Below are positions 45,875 to 57,625 of a stretch of DNA of 64,000 nt, piece by piece. This DNA is from Epiperipatus broadwayi (lineage: Eukaryota > Onychophora > Udeonychophora > Euonychophora > Peripatidae). A model generated the notes under the pieces. That model did no database searches, was not told where the DNA came from, and worked only from the letters and a program-made list of their open reading frames with translations. The translations under genes and the position numbers were made by a program. Numbering within the stretch: the first letter of the stretch is position 1; every line of letters begins with the position of its first letter. The DNA lies in contig JAQFVV010012495.1 in the NCBI GenBank assembly GCA_028023455.1, positions 2,509,711-2,573,710 of the forward strand. Direction: 5' to 3'.

Positions 45875-46010
45875 ATTTTCTTCTCTTTTCATCAGATCTG
45901 ACCTGACCAGCGGAAACTAGCATGATAATTGAACTTGTGCCTATAAATACTGGATTTAACTAATGCTTTAACCAACTAGTTTATTCCATCAAAGGTGTTA
46001 GTGACTAGAA
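45875..46010 (-). mobile_element. SINE II, minus-strand copy
   Basis: Reverse complement shows AGTTGGTTAAAGCATTAG, a B-box-like AAGTTCAATTATC, then CTGGTCAGGTCAG and TGATGAAAAGAGAAG, the SINE II order. Confidence 0.5.
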
Positions 46011-46249
46011 ATATTATTTATTTATCTATCACTCCTTTTAAGAGCAAACATTATGGATGATCACATTATGTGCTACTTTAATTTTATTTTTATAAATTTG
46101 CTTTCTTGGATCATTCCTTAATCAAAAGTAATCCAAAAATTAAAATAGGTAGCCTATTCCTGGGCAAAGTTTCGACAAAATCCTTGAAAGAAATGTTAAA
46201 TATAGAAACACATCTTTTAAAATTAAAATAATTTCAAACTAACTATTTC

Positions 46250-46525
46250 CTATGACTTTCTATGGTTGTGGAAGTTGGACACTGAAAAAGAATGATAAAA
46301 ATATATTGGTGCTTTTAAACTATGGTATTGTCAATGTATTTTGTTAATATCATGAATATCAAAGATAATGATAAATGAATATCTGATCAGATGAGACTTG
46401 AACTCTCAAGAGCATTGATAACCAAATTGAAATTATTCTATTTTAATCATATCATGAGGTACTTGATTTTGAATAATATGAAACTCAATTAGATGATATA
46501 TCATTCTAAAATAATGTTATTCATT
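46250..46525 (+). pseudogene. BovB-like RTE LINE relic
   Basis: MTFYGCGSWTLKKNDKN at 46253, later LELSRALITKLKLFYFNHIM near 46403-46465. This follows the YGCESWTLKK...SLEA.M.KLKL.YFGHIMRR pattern of RTE/BovB C-termini. Stops lie between. Confidence 0.6.
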
Positions 46526-46639
46526 TGATTATCAGGAGTCGATGTTGATTTTTTGACACTCAATACTATTACTAATATATATATATACAAATGTTAACAT
46601 CTATAATATTATTATTAAAGATTCATTACTTATAGTTTA

Positions 46640-46918
46640 GTACATATTGAAAAAATTAAAAGACTGAAGTGGAGTTGGGCTGGACATATTGTTAGAAGAG
46701 ATGATAATAGATGGACAATTAAAATTTTAAACTGGATTCCAAGAGATTGTAAAAGACCTAGAAAGAGACCAAATGTGAGATGGATGGATGAAATAATAAT
46801 GTGTGCAGGGGTAATATGGAGAAGAGAAACTAAAGATAGGAAAAGATGGATTGAACTTGGAGAGACCTTCATCCTGCAGTGGTTGATAATGATTTATGAT
46901 GATGATGACATATTACAG
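46640..46918 (+). mobile_element. RTE-type LINE 3' fragment
   Basis: LKWSWAGHIVRRDDNRWTIK tail through WIELGETF and ILQW, ending in TGATGATGATGA. Strongly 5'-truncated. Confidence 0.85.
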
Positions 46919-46959
46919 TATCAAACTTGAGAACATAAGATTCTTGAATCAATTCCTGT

Positions 46960-47530
46960 TCCATCATTTTCAATCCTTAAATTTCTTATGACTTCCAAGC
47001 AATAAAGACATTTTATTATTTTATTTTCTTTAAAGATTTAAGTGCTTAACTAAGAAAGTAAAACAAAATATTTGAAAGAGTAACATGTATTCCTAAGAAT
47101 ATGACTTTTTCTTCACCAATATTGAATGATGGATTTGTCAACTATTTTTATTGCCAAAATATTGATAGTTATCTGGTTAATCAAAATTAATATGACATCT
47201 TTATCTCTCAAAAATAACTAGATACTGATCTATTGATCACCATTGGATAAAAGCTAGGTTGACTATAGGCCATCTACATAAAAAAATGTTAAATTTATTT
47301 GAGCCCAGAAGTAAATATAATAGATATTTTAAAAATAGTATTAAAAAAATATCACTACTGGATCAATGTGTCTACAACTGTCAGTTCATGATTGGTTCAC
47401 AAAAAATATTCAATACATACATAAATATTAAATCACATTATTTATGCACTTATTTCCATGCAATTTTACTTATGTTTATGCATATGGATTCAACTGCATA
47501 ACAATCTTTTTTATAGATTTAAGTATACAA
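46960..47530. other. AT-rich unassigned stretch
   Basis: A short SINE III tail-like string (TTCTTATGACTTCCAAGCAATAAAGAC) lies at 46983-47010. A frame at 47259-47501 has no motif. Confidence 0.4.
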
Positions 47531-47640
47531 ATTTATATTAGTAGATTAGCAACCAAAGCTTAATAAATCAATAGAATATCACACAATTTGTTGTCAAGGC
47601 AACCTTTATAAATAAAAGATATATTTCCAAAGAAAAATTT
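47530..47640 (+). repeat. Dispersed repeat R1, second copy
   Basis: ATAGAATATCACACAATTTG followed by TTGTCAAGGCAACCTTTATAA, similar to 41480-41570. Confidence 0.45.
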
Positions 47641-47917
47641 CATTTTTATCTAGTCTAATTTATATAAATTCCATTAGTCAGGCAAAGATAAATTGTTTGA
47701 AAATAGATTAATAACTATTACATTTAAAAAAAAAACTTTTGTCAATAGCTCTTTTCCAAATATAATTTACAGCATAACAGCTAAAGATTCTTAAAACAAT
47801 AGAATATCCATAATCTGCTTCCAAGATAACTTCTATAGAATGAATGTATTTGTATCTATAGATGTTGCCTTAAGAACAAATTGTGGATATTGTATTGGTT
47901 TATTAAGCTTTTTTTTT

Positions 47918-48013
47918 CATGTGTCACAGCATAGGCCGGGAAGAGAACCCACTAACCTGGGACAACTGCTTATAAGACAGTTGTGCTGACCTCTCGACCA
48001 CCAACATTTGACT
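47918..48013 (-). mobile_element. SINE I copy
   Basis: Minus-strand tRNA-Gly-like SINE with anticodon loop from CTTATAA and T-run at the left. No clear flanking repeat. Confidence 0.8.
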
Positions 48014-48269
48014 ATAGTGACTTATATTTAGAAAACAATTAACTACTAGAAAATTATGGTCCATTAAATTTACAAAAGTATTTCATTATTAAATCATGCC
48101 CATATAAGTATATTGTTTTTAAAATTATTTTTTGTTATTGTATGGTTATGGACCAATAATGTACATTTAAATAACTAGGATGACTCCTTTACTGAAATGT
48201 ACAGTATATTTGGAGAAAATATTGAAAATATGTGATATTACTGTTACTTTTAGTTTAATGTAGTACAAT

Positions 48270-48370
48270 TTATATATTTGTAAATACACAAGGGTAGTCA
48301 ACATTTAAACAGTAATAATCAACAATCGACTGTCAAGGCAACTTTTTTTACAATAAAGGTGAATACTCAT
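48270..48370 (+). repeat. Dispersed repeat R1, third copy
   Basis: GTAATAATCAACAATCGACTG and TCAAGGCAACTTTTTTTACA as in the copies at 41480 and 47530. Confidence 0.45.
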
Positions 48371-48803
48371 TACCCAATGTGTTTATAGAGACCCTGAAGA
48401 TTGTAATTTGACTAAAGAGAGTGAGATTATTAATTCAAAGAAGTTTAAATAAATCTCATTAAATTGTATATATAACCTGTTCTAAAAGGAGACTAACAAA
48501 TAGTCAATTATAACTTTCAAATTACACTGAAACTAAGTATAACTAATGCTCAAGGCTAAGTAGATTTAGAAATGTATATACATAAAAACAGTCAAATCTG
48601 CTTGCAACGAAATAAAAATATTATAAAAAAGTATAAGGAAATAAGAGCATAAATAACTATGGTTTGTAATTTGTCTATTCATAATAAAAAAGTAAAGTGT
48701 AAAAAGAAGTTATTTATGCATTGAATCCATTATAACCAATAAATAAGTAAAAGAAAGAAGGGGATTATGTTCTAGTAATGTACTATTTTTTATTAACTTT
48801 AAG

Positions 48804-48970
48804 ATATCTAATAATAAATATAGGGGATTTAAACTCAGACTTTCAAGCAGTAGTATGAGATAGTATGGATAGTTGAAGGATGCTTGAAAGTCTGAGTTCA
48901 AATCCCCTATATTTACAGTTAAGTTCCAGGCATAAGAATGCCTGTACTTCAAATCTTATATCTAATAATA
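48804..48970 (+). mobile_element. Family A, minimal copy 4
   Basis: A 141-bp element with a perfect 13-bp repeat, ATATCTAATAATA, at 48804-48816 and 48958-48970. It keeps only the outer ends (TAGGGGATTTAAACTCAGAC and GTCTGAGTTCAAATCCCCTA) and the tail (TTCCAGG...CCTGTACTTCAAAT). The hammerhead region is deleted. This shows that end plus tail were enough for insertion, or that deletion came later. Confidence 0.88.
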
Positions 48971-48974
48971 ATAA

Positions 48975-49690
48975 CTAGCAAAAATTTGAAGTAAATAAAT
49001 ATCTAAATAAAACAAATGAATTGTTAGGCTCCATTCATTTTTAGGAATATTATTACTCATAGAAGACCAACTGCATATAATTGGTCAGAGTTTTAATCAA
49101 TCTCTTTGATTCCAGTAGAGGGGTGCATTTACCATCTAGAAATCATATGATTTGTTACTGTCTCACTCTAGAAAAAAAGAGCAACCCTATGCTAGATCAA
49201 TTAAATTCTCCATGTATTATTTTAATATAATACATATTATAATCTATAGACTGCATAATAAGTAATTAAAACTTCTATTAGGTTAGTACAAACCCAGAAC
49301 TATGTAGCTTTTTATTTTATTTTTTGATTACTGGTGAGATTATAAATATTTGATTCGAAATTAACATTGCTTTTACAAGTCTGAGAGGATAAAAGACAAA
49401 AACATAAATTATTGATTTAGTTACAACGTCAATGTCCAAACAATTGAATCCTTTTATGCTTCAAGATACAGGGTGTCAAAAAACAATTGCTGTATTTATT
49501 AAAAAAATGTAATAACAAAGCTTGCTAATATACATTGTGATTAGAATTGAATTCTTATTTAAAGGAACCAATGGATAATAAAAAAACTGGTATTTAAATA
49601 ATGCAAATTCATATAAGAATAGATCAACACTCATTCTGAAAACATCAGTGCGTATAAAACTATCACAGGTTTTATAAGCAAAACATTTAT
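48975..49690. other. AT-rich unassigned stretch
   Basis: Nothing recognised. Confidence 0.5.
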
Positions 49691-49692
49691 GT

Positions 49693-49825
49693 CAACTAAC
49701 GAGTTTTTTTTTTCCTCATGTGTCATAGCATCAGCCGGGAAGCGAATTCGCTAACCCGGGACAACTGCTTGTAAAGCGGCTGTTGCTGACCTCTCGACCA
49801 CCAATGCTTGACAACTAACGAGTTT
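49693..49825 (-). mobile_element. SINE I copy
   Basis: Minus-strand copy with a perfect 14-bp repeat, CAACTAACGAGTTT, at 49693-49706 and 49812-49825. Confidence 0.9.
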
Positions 49826-49850
49826 CCATCATAAACGGTAGCAATGATCT

Positions 49851-49968
49851 GTCAAGCATTGGTGGTCGAGAGGTCAGCGCGACTGCCTTGCACTTGCAGG
49901 CAGTTGTCCGGGTTGCGGGTTCGCGTCCCAGCCGATGCTATGACATTTAAAAAAAAAAAAATAAGAAG
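49851..49968 (+). mobile_element. SINE I copy, intermediate form
   Basis: Plus strand, only about 25 bases from the previous copy and in the opposite orientation. It has GCATTGGTGGTCGAGAGGTCAGC at the head and GTTGCGGGTTCGCGTCCC at the T arm, plus a short insert (CACTTGCAGG), so it lies between the short and long-arm subfamilies. Ends in an A12 run. Confidence 0.85.
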
Positions 49969-49969
49969 A

Positions 49970-50635
49970 CAATTGATTACCAGAAGAACGATCAAGTTAT
50001 CAAACTTTCAATAAGTGAAATTTCGTCTTAAGATTCATTAAGTTATGAATACAGTAATAATATAAATGGTATAATGCGGATATATTTCTGAATATATGAA
50101 TGTGTGCAGATACTTTTTTTTTTTAAAGTTCGTTTTTACTTTTAATCATATTCATTTCAGTTTTCTGTAACCGGAATTGGTCTATTAATACAACTGATTA
50201 AAATAGATAACACTTAGGTATACGTTTTATTGAACATATAAAAATAAATGAGTAAATAGCCATTAATGTTATAAAAGTCAAAATATTTATATCCTGCACA
50301 AATGATTGTTTAGTTCCGTTTAAGTTGAGATTATAAATTATGATTAATGTTTTTTTTTTCTTCAATAAGATTTATCGGTAATTGCTATTGTTACAGACTG
50401 TATAAATATTTTCTACTTTAATTACGAAAAAAAAAAAGCAATGTTAGAATTTTTCAATTAATAAAGTTAACCTAAAATGTAAATCACACACGTTGCACGC
50501 ATTATAATAATTACATATATGTAGATAGCATTGAACTGACTTTAAATATCTCACTGCATAGTGAGATTTTCTCCGACAATCTTTTAAAGGAAAACATTGA
50601 AGAAGACATTACCTACTAGGATACCAACTGCATAT
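49970..50635. other. AT-rich unassigned stretch
   Basis: Nothing recognised apart from homopolymer runs. Confidence 0.5.
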
Positions 50636-50638
50636 GGT

Positions 50639-50732
50639 TGAACGAATTTTAATTGAAGATCTTTGTTTAACCTTCTAGCAATGACTGAACGAATTTTAAT
50701 TGAAGATCTTTGTTTAACCTTCTAGCAATGAC
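50639..50732. repeat. Perfect 47-bp tandem duplication
   Basis: The 47-base unit starting TGAACGAATTTTAATTGAAG occurs twice without any difference (50639-50685, 50686-50732). This implies a very recent event. Confidence 0.95.
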
Positions 50733-51007
50733 TACTAGTTAGATACTGCATTTTATTGACCCAAAATTGGGTTGTTTGTGCAACTTATATGAGAAAATGA
50801 ATTCTAATCCTATTTGAACCCTGCAAAAAATGTCAAGCTTTATTCACTTTGGTTTTGAACTTCAGATTATGGTTATGATAAGCAAAAATATGCTTATCAC
50901 CATATGTTTATGTATTGTTTTTTTTTCTCCAAAGTTCCCTATAGAAAAAAACTATAAATGTTCATTTAATTTTTTTTTCTAGGTAGTAAGCTTAAGACAT
51001 ATAGTTA

Positions 51008-51281
51008 AGTCATTTGCTTTAAACCAATAAACATCACATGATCACCATCTCATGCTAGCACGTAACTGTTAGTAAACAGACAAAACTCTCCATATAGTAG
51101 TGCCACCTTGTGCTAACCAGAGTAATCAATGGATTCCAGAAGTCTTGTGCATAAAATCCCTATCTAGTACCTACATATCCTCAGACTAGATAGGGATTTT
51201 ATGCACGAGCCTTCTGGCATCCATTGATCACTCTGGTTAGCACAAGGTGGCATTACTATATGGAGAGTCATTTGCTTTAAA
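51008..51281 (-). mobile_element. Family C palindromic retroposon with 16-bp TSD
   Basis: The element (51024-51265) is bounded by a perfect 16-bp repeat, AGTCATTTGCTTTAAA. The arms pair along nearly their full length (ACTCTCCATATAGTAGTG against CATTACTATATGGAGAGT; AAAATCCCTATCTAG against CTAGATAGGGATTTT). The tail lies on the left, so it reads on the minus strand. The central loop has lost the hammerhead core, leaving only a CTAGTCTGAGGATATG remnant on the minus strand. Confidence 0.9.
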
Positions 51282-51744
51282 CTATAAAAAATTATATTTT
51301 TAGTATATGCAATTTACTTTATTGTAAAAAGTAGAAAAAACAACAAAAGAACACTATTAAAAATATCTTAAAGAATGAATCCCTAAAATAAATAGATAGT
51401 TTTAAATAACATATTCTACAACATTATCTTTTATCATTCATGACATGCCTCAAATCAAGATTTTCATTTTTAATGCCCAACTAAAAAACCATGAAGCCAA
51501 AGAATATCAATTTTTTAGTATTCTGGACCCAACTTTCCATATCAGATTTAATCACATATTCTGTCCAATGATGTTTTGGAGTGCTAATATTTTTTCCTAT
51601 ATTTATTTACCTATTTTTAAGGATGACATTTTATTTCTATATTAACAGAATGTATATTTTTTTACTTTGGTTTCAATAACTAGTTTTTTTCCAAATTGAT
51701 TGTCTACTTTTTATGTCTTTGTGTCACCATCTTTCCTTTTATTA

Positions 51745-51800
51745 TTTTGCACCCCAGGGAACATACCCCACAGGTTGAGAATCACTGCTGTAAAAAATTA
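51745..51800 (-). mobile_element. hAT-like terminal inverted repeat fragment
   Basis: The minus strand reads CAGCAGTGATTCTCAACCTG followed by TGGGGTATGTTCCCTGGGG. This closely resembles the CAG-GGTTCTCAACCTGTGGG ends of many hAT elements. The opposite end was not found nearby, so it is a solo end. Confidence 0.5.
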
Positions 51801-51899
51801 AAGACTTGTAGCACAGGAAATGCATTTCTTCTGAGATTACAACAAACTTCTTTGCCAGATCCTATAAAACTATTTAGATTTGGTCATTTTAAACATTCC

Positions 51900-53038
51900 C
51901 ATCAGTTTTAAAATAATCCATGGTTACTGCATTTCTCTGCTTCAGAATTAAAAGTCTTTGTCAAATGTATCTATGGATAATCCTAAACCTCAACGTTAAT
52001 GACTGTCAAATCACCGCATTAATACTGACATAATCAATCTAGATTATCATAACAATTCTATTCTTCAGCTAAAAATAACCAGATAATTTTTAATTAGCTA
52101 AGTTAGTTTACTATGAGCCAGTTACCTTAAAAAAGCTCTTAGCTTTTAAAGCCCAGATTAACTCTGAATTTGAATCCAAGATTATGAATATAACATAATA
52201 ATATTATACATTCTAATGGTTTGAAGTTATCAATGAATAAATTATCCCTCAGTTCTACAAAAACAATATTGAAAAAAGTCAGTGAGCTTTGATAAAGATA
52301 GCAAGAGGAAGTGTAATTTATTATATATATATATATATAAACTTTAAACATTGCTCAATGAATATATAAACAAAGGAGGATGATTTCCCCCAATTGTTTA
52401 CATATATATCCTTCAACAAAAAATTCTACCTCCAAGAGCTATTATAAGTTAATGACAAAATTAATTTAGCCTCAGGGATTGTCAGATTAGTAGTAATTGA
52501 CAGTTTCTGAGCAACAATAAAAGTTAAAAAGTTATCTCTGTTAACATGGATACAATCTCATTTCTAATCTTTATTATAATAACGATCTATGGAAATATTT
52601 AATTCAAATGATGAAGGAGGGCTTGAACAGTGTTTTATTCATGTTTTACTAGCTAGATTGGTAAAGCTTAATATTTCATTTTCTGATAACCATTGAATGT
52701 TTATCTCAATTGTCAAATTATCTGAAAGAAAAATAATAAGCATATTGACTTGATCCAGATTCCAAGTCCTCATCATGCCATGTATCTTTCATATATACTT
52801 CATGTATATATTCAAAGAAACACAACTCTTTATAAAAATTAATTTTTAAAAATAAAAAATTATGTTTATGGTAAAAATAAAAATTAGAAAGTTAAAATTA
52901 TGTTTATGATAAAAATTAAAAAGTGTTTTGATAAGCAAGTGCAAAATGGTTTGCTGTCATTGAATTTTTCCAATATGTAAATTGATTATCACCAACACTT
53001 TATTTAGACAGAAAAATTGTTATAAATATATCTGAATG
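51900..53038. other. AT-rich unassigned stretch
   Basis: No gene recognised; an (AT)n run at 52321-52339. A frame at 52139-52351 has no motif. Confidence 0.5.
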
Positions 53039-53040
53039 CA

Positions 53041-53520
53041 TTTACTGTTGCTGTCCACACATCTGCATCTAATACATGTCTTCCTACTTCTTTTTGTATT
53101 TTTCTAAGAAATCTAACACCCCTTTACTAATACATAATGCGTAATTACCATATTTTACCACTGCTACTGCCACTCCCTTCCATACAATTCTAGCTACATC
53201 ATATTTATTACCTAAAAACACTGTTAATTTCTTTATCAGTTCTTTTCTTTTCTTTGTTTCACTTATCAATTTTTTCTCCCATTCATCCAAGCAATTTTTC
53301 TGATTACTTAAGATGACTCTCAAATAGTTATAGCTATTCACCACACTTAAGTTTATATCCCCCAATAAAAATTATTTTTCTTCTTCCCCAGTATTAATCA
53401 TCATTATTTTCTTCACTAAATTGAATCCCCATCTCTTTACCCACCCATGTGCAGGTCCTCAGCATAACTTCCATATTTTCCCTTCTTTCCATGCACAAGA
53501 TGACATCATCCACAAATAAA
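53041..53520 (-). mobile_element. LINE-2 internal fragment
   Basis: Minus-strand match to 31090-31575 of the best LINE-2 copy: LSVVNSYNYLRVILSNQKNC, then LDEWEKKLISETKKRKELI and ARIVWKGVAVAVVKYGNYAL. It lacks the 3' tail, so it was cut by a later rearrangement. Confidence 0.85.
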
Positions 53521-53530
53521 AGCCCCAATA

Positions 53531-53619
53531 ATCACAATGTTAAGATACTTCAGCAACAACCTCTGTGAATAAATGTAAAGTCTAAACCTCAAGCAGCTAA
53601 AATATCTTAACATTGTGAA
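53531..53619. repeat. Short inverted repeat
   Basis: TCACAATGTTAAGATACTT at 53532 and AATATCTTAACATTGTGA at 53600 form a roughly 18-bp stem around a 50-base loop. It lies right at the edge of the LINE-2 fragment. Confidence 0.6.
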
Positions 53620-53934
53620 GTGATTAATTGAATGTTTTCTATTTATTTTATAATTGTATAAAGAGAGAAAAAGTCTACCCAAGATAAACAATAAAAAAAT
53701 GGTATTATAAAAAAGTAAAGGATGTGAAATAATTACACAAAAAAATGATAATGTAATAATACAGAATTAAAAAATTAACAACACAGTATTGCATAATATT
53801 ATAACATCTTTTAAAATGCTAAGTGTTTTGAATAATAGGATAAGAATAGTAATCAAATCTGCAAATAATGGAAAAGCTTCTGGAAATGATTGAATTACAA
53901 TTGTCTTCTTCTTCCTTCTTTCCTTATGTATTGA

Positions 53935-54147
53935 TTTCTATATTTATATATCATACCATTTCCAACCTTTTTACACACTTAACAATACTATTTTTACATC
54001 AAAACTTTACTCTTACACTTTTGGCTGTCCTGCAATTTGATGATGACAGCAGGACAGACACAACTGTAAGAGTAAAGTTTTGGTGTAAAAAATAGTATTG
54101 TTAAGTGTATAAGAAGTTTGGACATGGTATGATATATAAATGATAGA
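53935..54147. mobile_element. Foldback H, about 210 bp
   Basis: TACACACTTAACAATACTAT and CAAAACTTTACTCTTACA on the left mirror TGTAAGAGTAAAGTTTTG and ATAGTATTGTTAAGTGTA on the right, and the outer ATATATCATACC/GGTATGATATAT also pairs. The centre, GGCTGTCCTG...CAGGACAG, pairs too. Complementary frames on both strands are shadows of the palindrome. Confidence 0.75.
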
Positions 54148-54314
54148 ATTATTATCAATATTTTAGAAGCAAATGAAGATATTGATAGATTGGTGGCAAA
54201 GCTAAGCAATATTGATATTTGAATGATTAGAAACTACAGACCTAACAATCTTTTATCAATTCCAACATAATTTTTAAGTAATAAATTGTAGATTTATGCT
54301 TTATGCTTGTCCAA

Positions 54315-54425
54315 ATTATGATAATATTAAATAGTGCTATCAGCCATTTTAATTGACTAATTGCTATTAATTATACAGCTTTACTTTATAAGTGTGATAG
54401 CACTATTTAATATTATCATAACATG
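54315..54425. mobile_element. Foldback I, about 110 bp
   Basis: TTATGATAATATTAAATAGTG with TGCTATCA on the left mirrors TGATAGCA and CACTATTTAATATTATCATAA on the right; about 30-bp arms with an AT-rich loop. Confidence 0.75.
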
Positions 54426-54589
54426 ATTTTTAGGAAGACCTTCACAACTCATCTTCAGGGAACTTTGGACTCAAACTAACCAAAAGAGCAAACTGGATTT
54501 AAAAGTAACTGTAGGAATGTAATCTCATTCAAGGGTTAAATAGAATTATATAAAAAAAAAAAAAACAATGAATACGAATAATCACTTTT

Positions 54590-55265
54590 CTTTGGATTTA
54601 TAGACTATAAAAAGAGCATTTGATTCTCAAAGTAATTTTGTGATAAAATCTTTTGAACCAGACCATCAAAATGGGATATTGTCAAATTCTGAAAAAATGT
54701 TTTATTAAAATGGAATGACAAAAATAGATTATGTGGTAATACAGCACTACAATTTACATTGATAAGGATATAAAACAGGGTTATTCCATATTTCCAAAAA
54801 CATTTATAGCATTTTTAAAGTCAATATTTTGGGAATTAAATAGGCAGCTAGGAAATAAAAAAAAAAAGTGAAGATTATTAAATGATGTAAATGTTTTTGC
54901 AAATAACGCTTCAGCCTATAGGATATCTTGCATAGAACTATCAGATGAGAACTTCAAACTTATGGTTACAGACATAATATGTAAATGAGACTTAATGTAT
55001 ATTCTGTAAATCTAGTTTATATAGCAATAAATCTCCATTCAGGAGATGTGTAAGATTTTTACATAAAAGTTGAGAATGCTTTTGAACAGTAACGAATGAG
55101 AAAAATGTTGACAACTATAATATCTTATCCAGTTTATTAACACATACAAAAACATAATGAGGAAAAGTAAATGTAGAATCTAAATTGGAAGAGATTTTGG
55201 TTAAAGATTAATATTGAAATGTGTTTATATGTTTGAAAAAGGTTTTAATAAATAGATTTTATCAG
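54590..55265 (+). pseudogene. RTE-type LINE RT relic, upstream region
   Basis: Degenerate but in family order: FIDYKKSI (RT motif A DYKKAFD), IRQGYSIFPKTFIAFLKSIF (motif B), NDVNVFANNASA (near FADD), then N.DNYNILSSLLTHTK and FICLKKVLINR. It covers RT motif A, which the other RTE copies here lack. Many stops. Confidence 0.65.
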
Positions 55266-55320
55266 TGTTTAAATATGGATTAGACTTAAATTAATAATAA
55301 AGCAATAAACGATGTTTTAA

Positions 55321-55981
55321 TATAGGGGATCTGAACACAGACTTTCAAGCTCCTTTCAGCCATTCACTCTATATCATACAACGAATATATATGATAACAC
55401 AAATATGAAAAAGATAAATGATCTCAAGTATACATATTTTGTGTGGAACCAGTGCTCATCAGTAGGTCTAGATCATCCTCTCCCACACACATTTATAATC
55501 AGTACTCAGTTTATATTAAAATAGCAAATTTTCACACTTTAATGAACAGGCTTTACAATTCACTCCACCCTTCAACTCTTTAGCTACTTATCCCATTGAA
55601 AATCTGATGATGGAATGTCCCAAAACCTTGTTGATGCCAATATTACTGACATGTCCATGTTGACTAAAGTGACTGGCCTCTCATGTATGGCTGATGAGTT
55701 GAAGGGTGACATGGATTGAAGCCTGTCCATTAAAATGTGAAGATTTGCTATCTTAATATAAACTGAGCACTGATTATATATATGTAAGAGATGATGCTGA
55801 TGAGTGCTGGTCACGAAATACACATATTGTAGATCATTTATCTTTTTTATATGTGTGTAGTCATGTGTATTGGGTTGTATAACATAGAATAGATGGCTGA
55901 AGAGAGCTTGAAAGTCTGTGTTCAAATTCCCTATATTACATCTAGACTCAAGGTGTATAAAATATACTTGTATTTGAAATA
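55321..55981 (+). mobile_element. Family A palindromic retroposon, copy 5
   Basis: Near full-length foldback (arms about 55321-55570 and 55690-55935) plus the family tail to 55981. The left-arm hammerhead (minus 55467-55424) has G12 changed (AAAA for GAAA). The right-arm one (from 55797) keeps CTGATGA and GAAA but has a shortened 3-bp stem II and no stem I. Both are predicted inactive. The centre, TCCATGTTGACTAAAGTGAC, is unlike copy 1. A frame across the left arm is incidental. Confidence 0.8.
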
Positions 55982-56104
55982 TTTTAAAAAGTATTTTCTA
56001 AACAAGAATTATAGAGACCTCACATAATATAGTTATGGATCAAAAACAAAATACATGAATGTAAAAACATATAGTTATCTAATAACATTATTGAGAAGTT
56101 GCCA

Positions 56105-56235
56105 AGTGTGATTTAGTGCTGTGGTAAAGTGGCAATATCTGGAGTTCAAGATCGTGGGTCACATCCAGGTCCATTTCCAGTACTGAATATTTTTTTATGA
56201 AATCCCTAGCAATGACGTCATTTGATTATTTATTT
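56105..56235 (+). mobile_element. SINE III copy
   Basis: GTGATTTAGTGCTGTGGTAAAGTGG head, GGAGTTCAAGATCGTGGG middle, and CATTTCCAGTACTGAAT tail. tRNA-like promoter spacing. Confidence 0.6.
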
Positions 56236-56984
56236 CAGTCTTTACCGAGAAAGTTGAGAAACTCAAACAGTTTGGCTGACTGTTGAAGTCTTAAAGGAAC
56301 CATGTGCGAAAAAAATGATTGAGATAAATTTGTTGATGACACGTGGAAAAGTTATGGATTAAACTGCACAGACTTTCATTTTACAGTAAATCAGTATTGG
56401 TTAAAAATGATAACTTTTATATAACTTGTCTTACGAATTATAAATAGTTGTTTAAAACTATTTAACTAAAACTAAATTTACAGTTTAAAAAATGGATGAT
56501 TGGCTGATAATGTTTTGATAAAGTCATAAAACTTTCCTCAGCTCTTCTATGGGTCTTTTTTAGAATCCAAACAATACAAGTTTTAATTAATTTGTCAAAT
56601 AATTTGACTAGAAATATTCATAAACGCTCTTACTATCATATAACGAGTTATATAAAAGTTTGTTTTTTCACTGAGTGTAAGAAAATTGAAAATATATCTT
56701 GAAAAAATAAAGAGCTTAAAAATCAGAGCTACTATGTCTGAAAGATAGATGGAAAGTGAACACATCCTATTCTGTAATGCGGCTTGTTGAAATAGATGGC
56801 ATCCTTCCTGCATGTCAAACTGCAAGTAGCATACCTATGCATGTCAGCCTAATTGTCGCCACTTGAAAATCAATTATATTTTATGGTGATGAATCTCTGA
56901 CTAATTAAATAAATCAAATAGCAAACTACTCAACTAAATAAATAATCGAATGATTACTGGTTTGTCGACGAGAAGTCATATGAT

Positions 56985-57065
56985 GTTCGGACACCGGAAG
57001 TGATAGGCTTGAGCAGCCATCTATGGATTTTTAGCTTTTAAACGTACTGCACTAAAGTATATAAT
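56985..57065 (-). mobile_element. SINE III, diverged copy
   Basis: Minus-strand CTTTAGTGCAGTACGTTTAAAAG head and CTATCACTTCCGGTGTCC tail. Confidence 0.45.
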
Positions 57066-57625
57066 TTATGCTACCTACATCAAGCTGAAATTAAAATCTC
57101 TATGTCTCTATATAACAACAAAAGACCATTTGAATGATAATTATTTTTTTAAATTTTAAATATCTAACTTGTATATAGCATTTCGTGTAAAAAAATTTTT
57201 TTTTAAATTTCAATTATTTTCAAGATTCAAATAAAAAATAGTATTTTAAAATCACGTCAAATTAAAAAAAAAAAAAAAATCGAGATCAGTGACGCAGAGC
57301 GAGTTGAGAACGAAAGCCTCAGGGAATGGAGTTCAATTTTTTTTATAGATAATATATTCTTCCAGTTGGTATTTAATCTTTTTGAAATAGATAAATTAGA
57401 TTTTCGAAAGTGCTCATTACAATTTTTAAAATAAAATTCAGGCTTCTGTGACTCGACAATTAAAACTTGACGTCACAACATTTTGCAATAAAAACAAAAC
57501 TGATGAAAATGGATTCCTGACTACATAGCATCTTTATATTCTGACAAAATTTAACCTGCTTTATCAGACTACATTTTTTAATTCTACTTCAATGGTTTTT
57601 AAATAGATTTCGTATCTTTTTTTTT

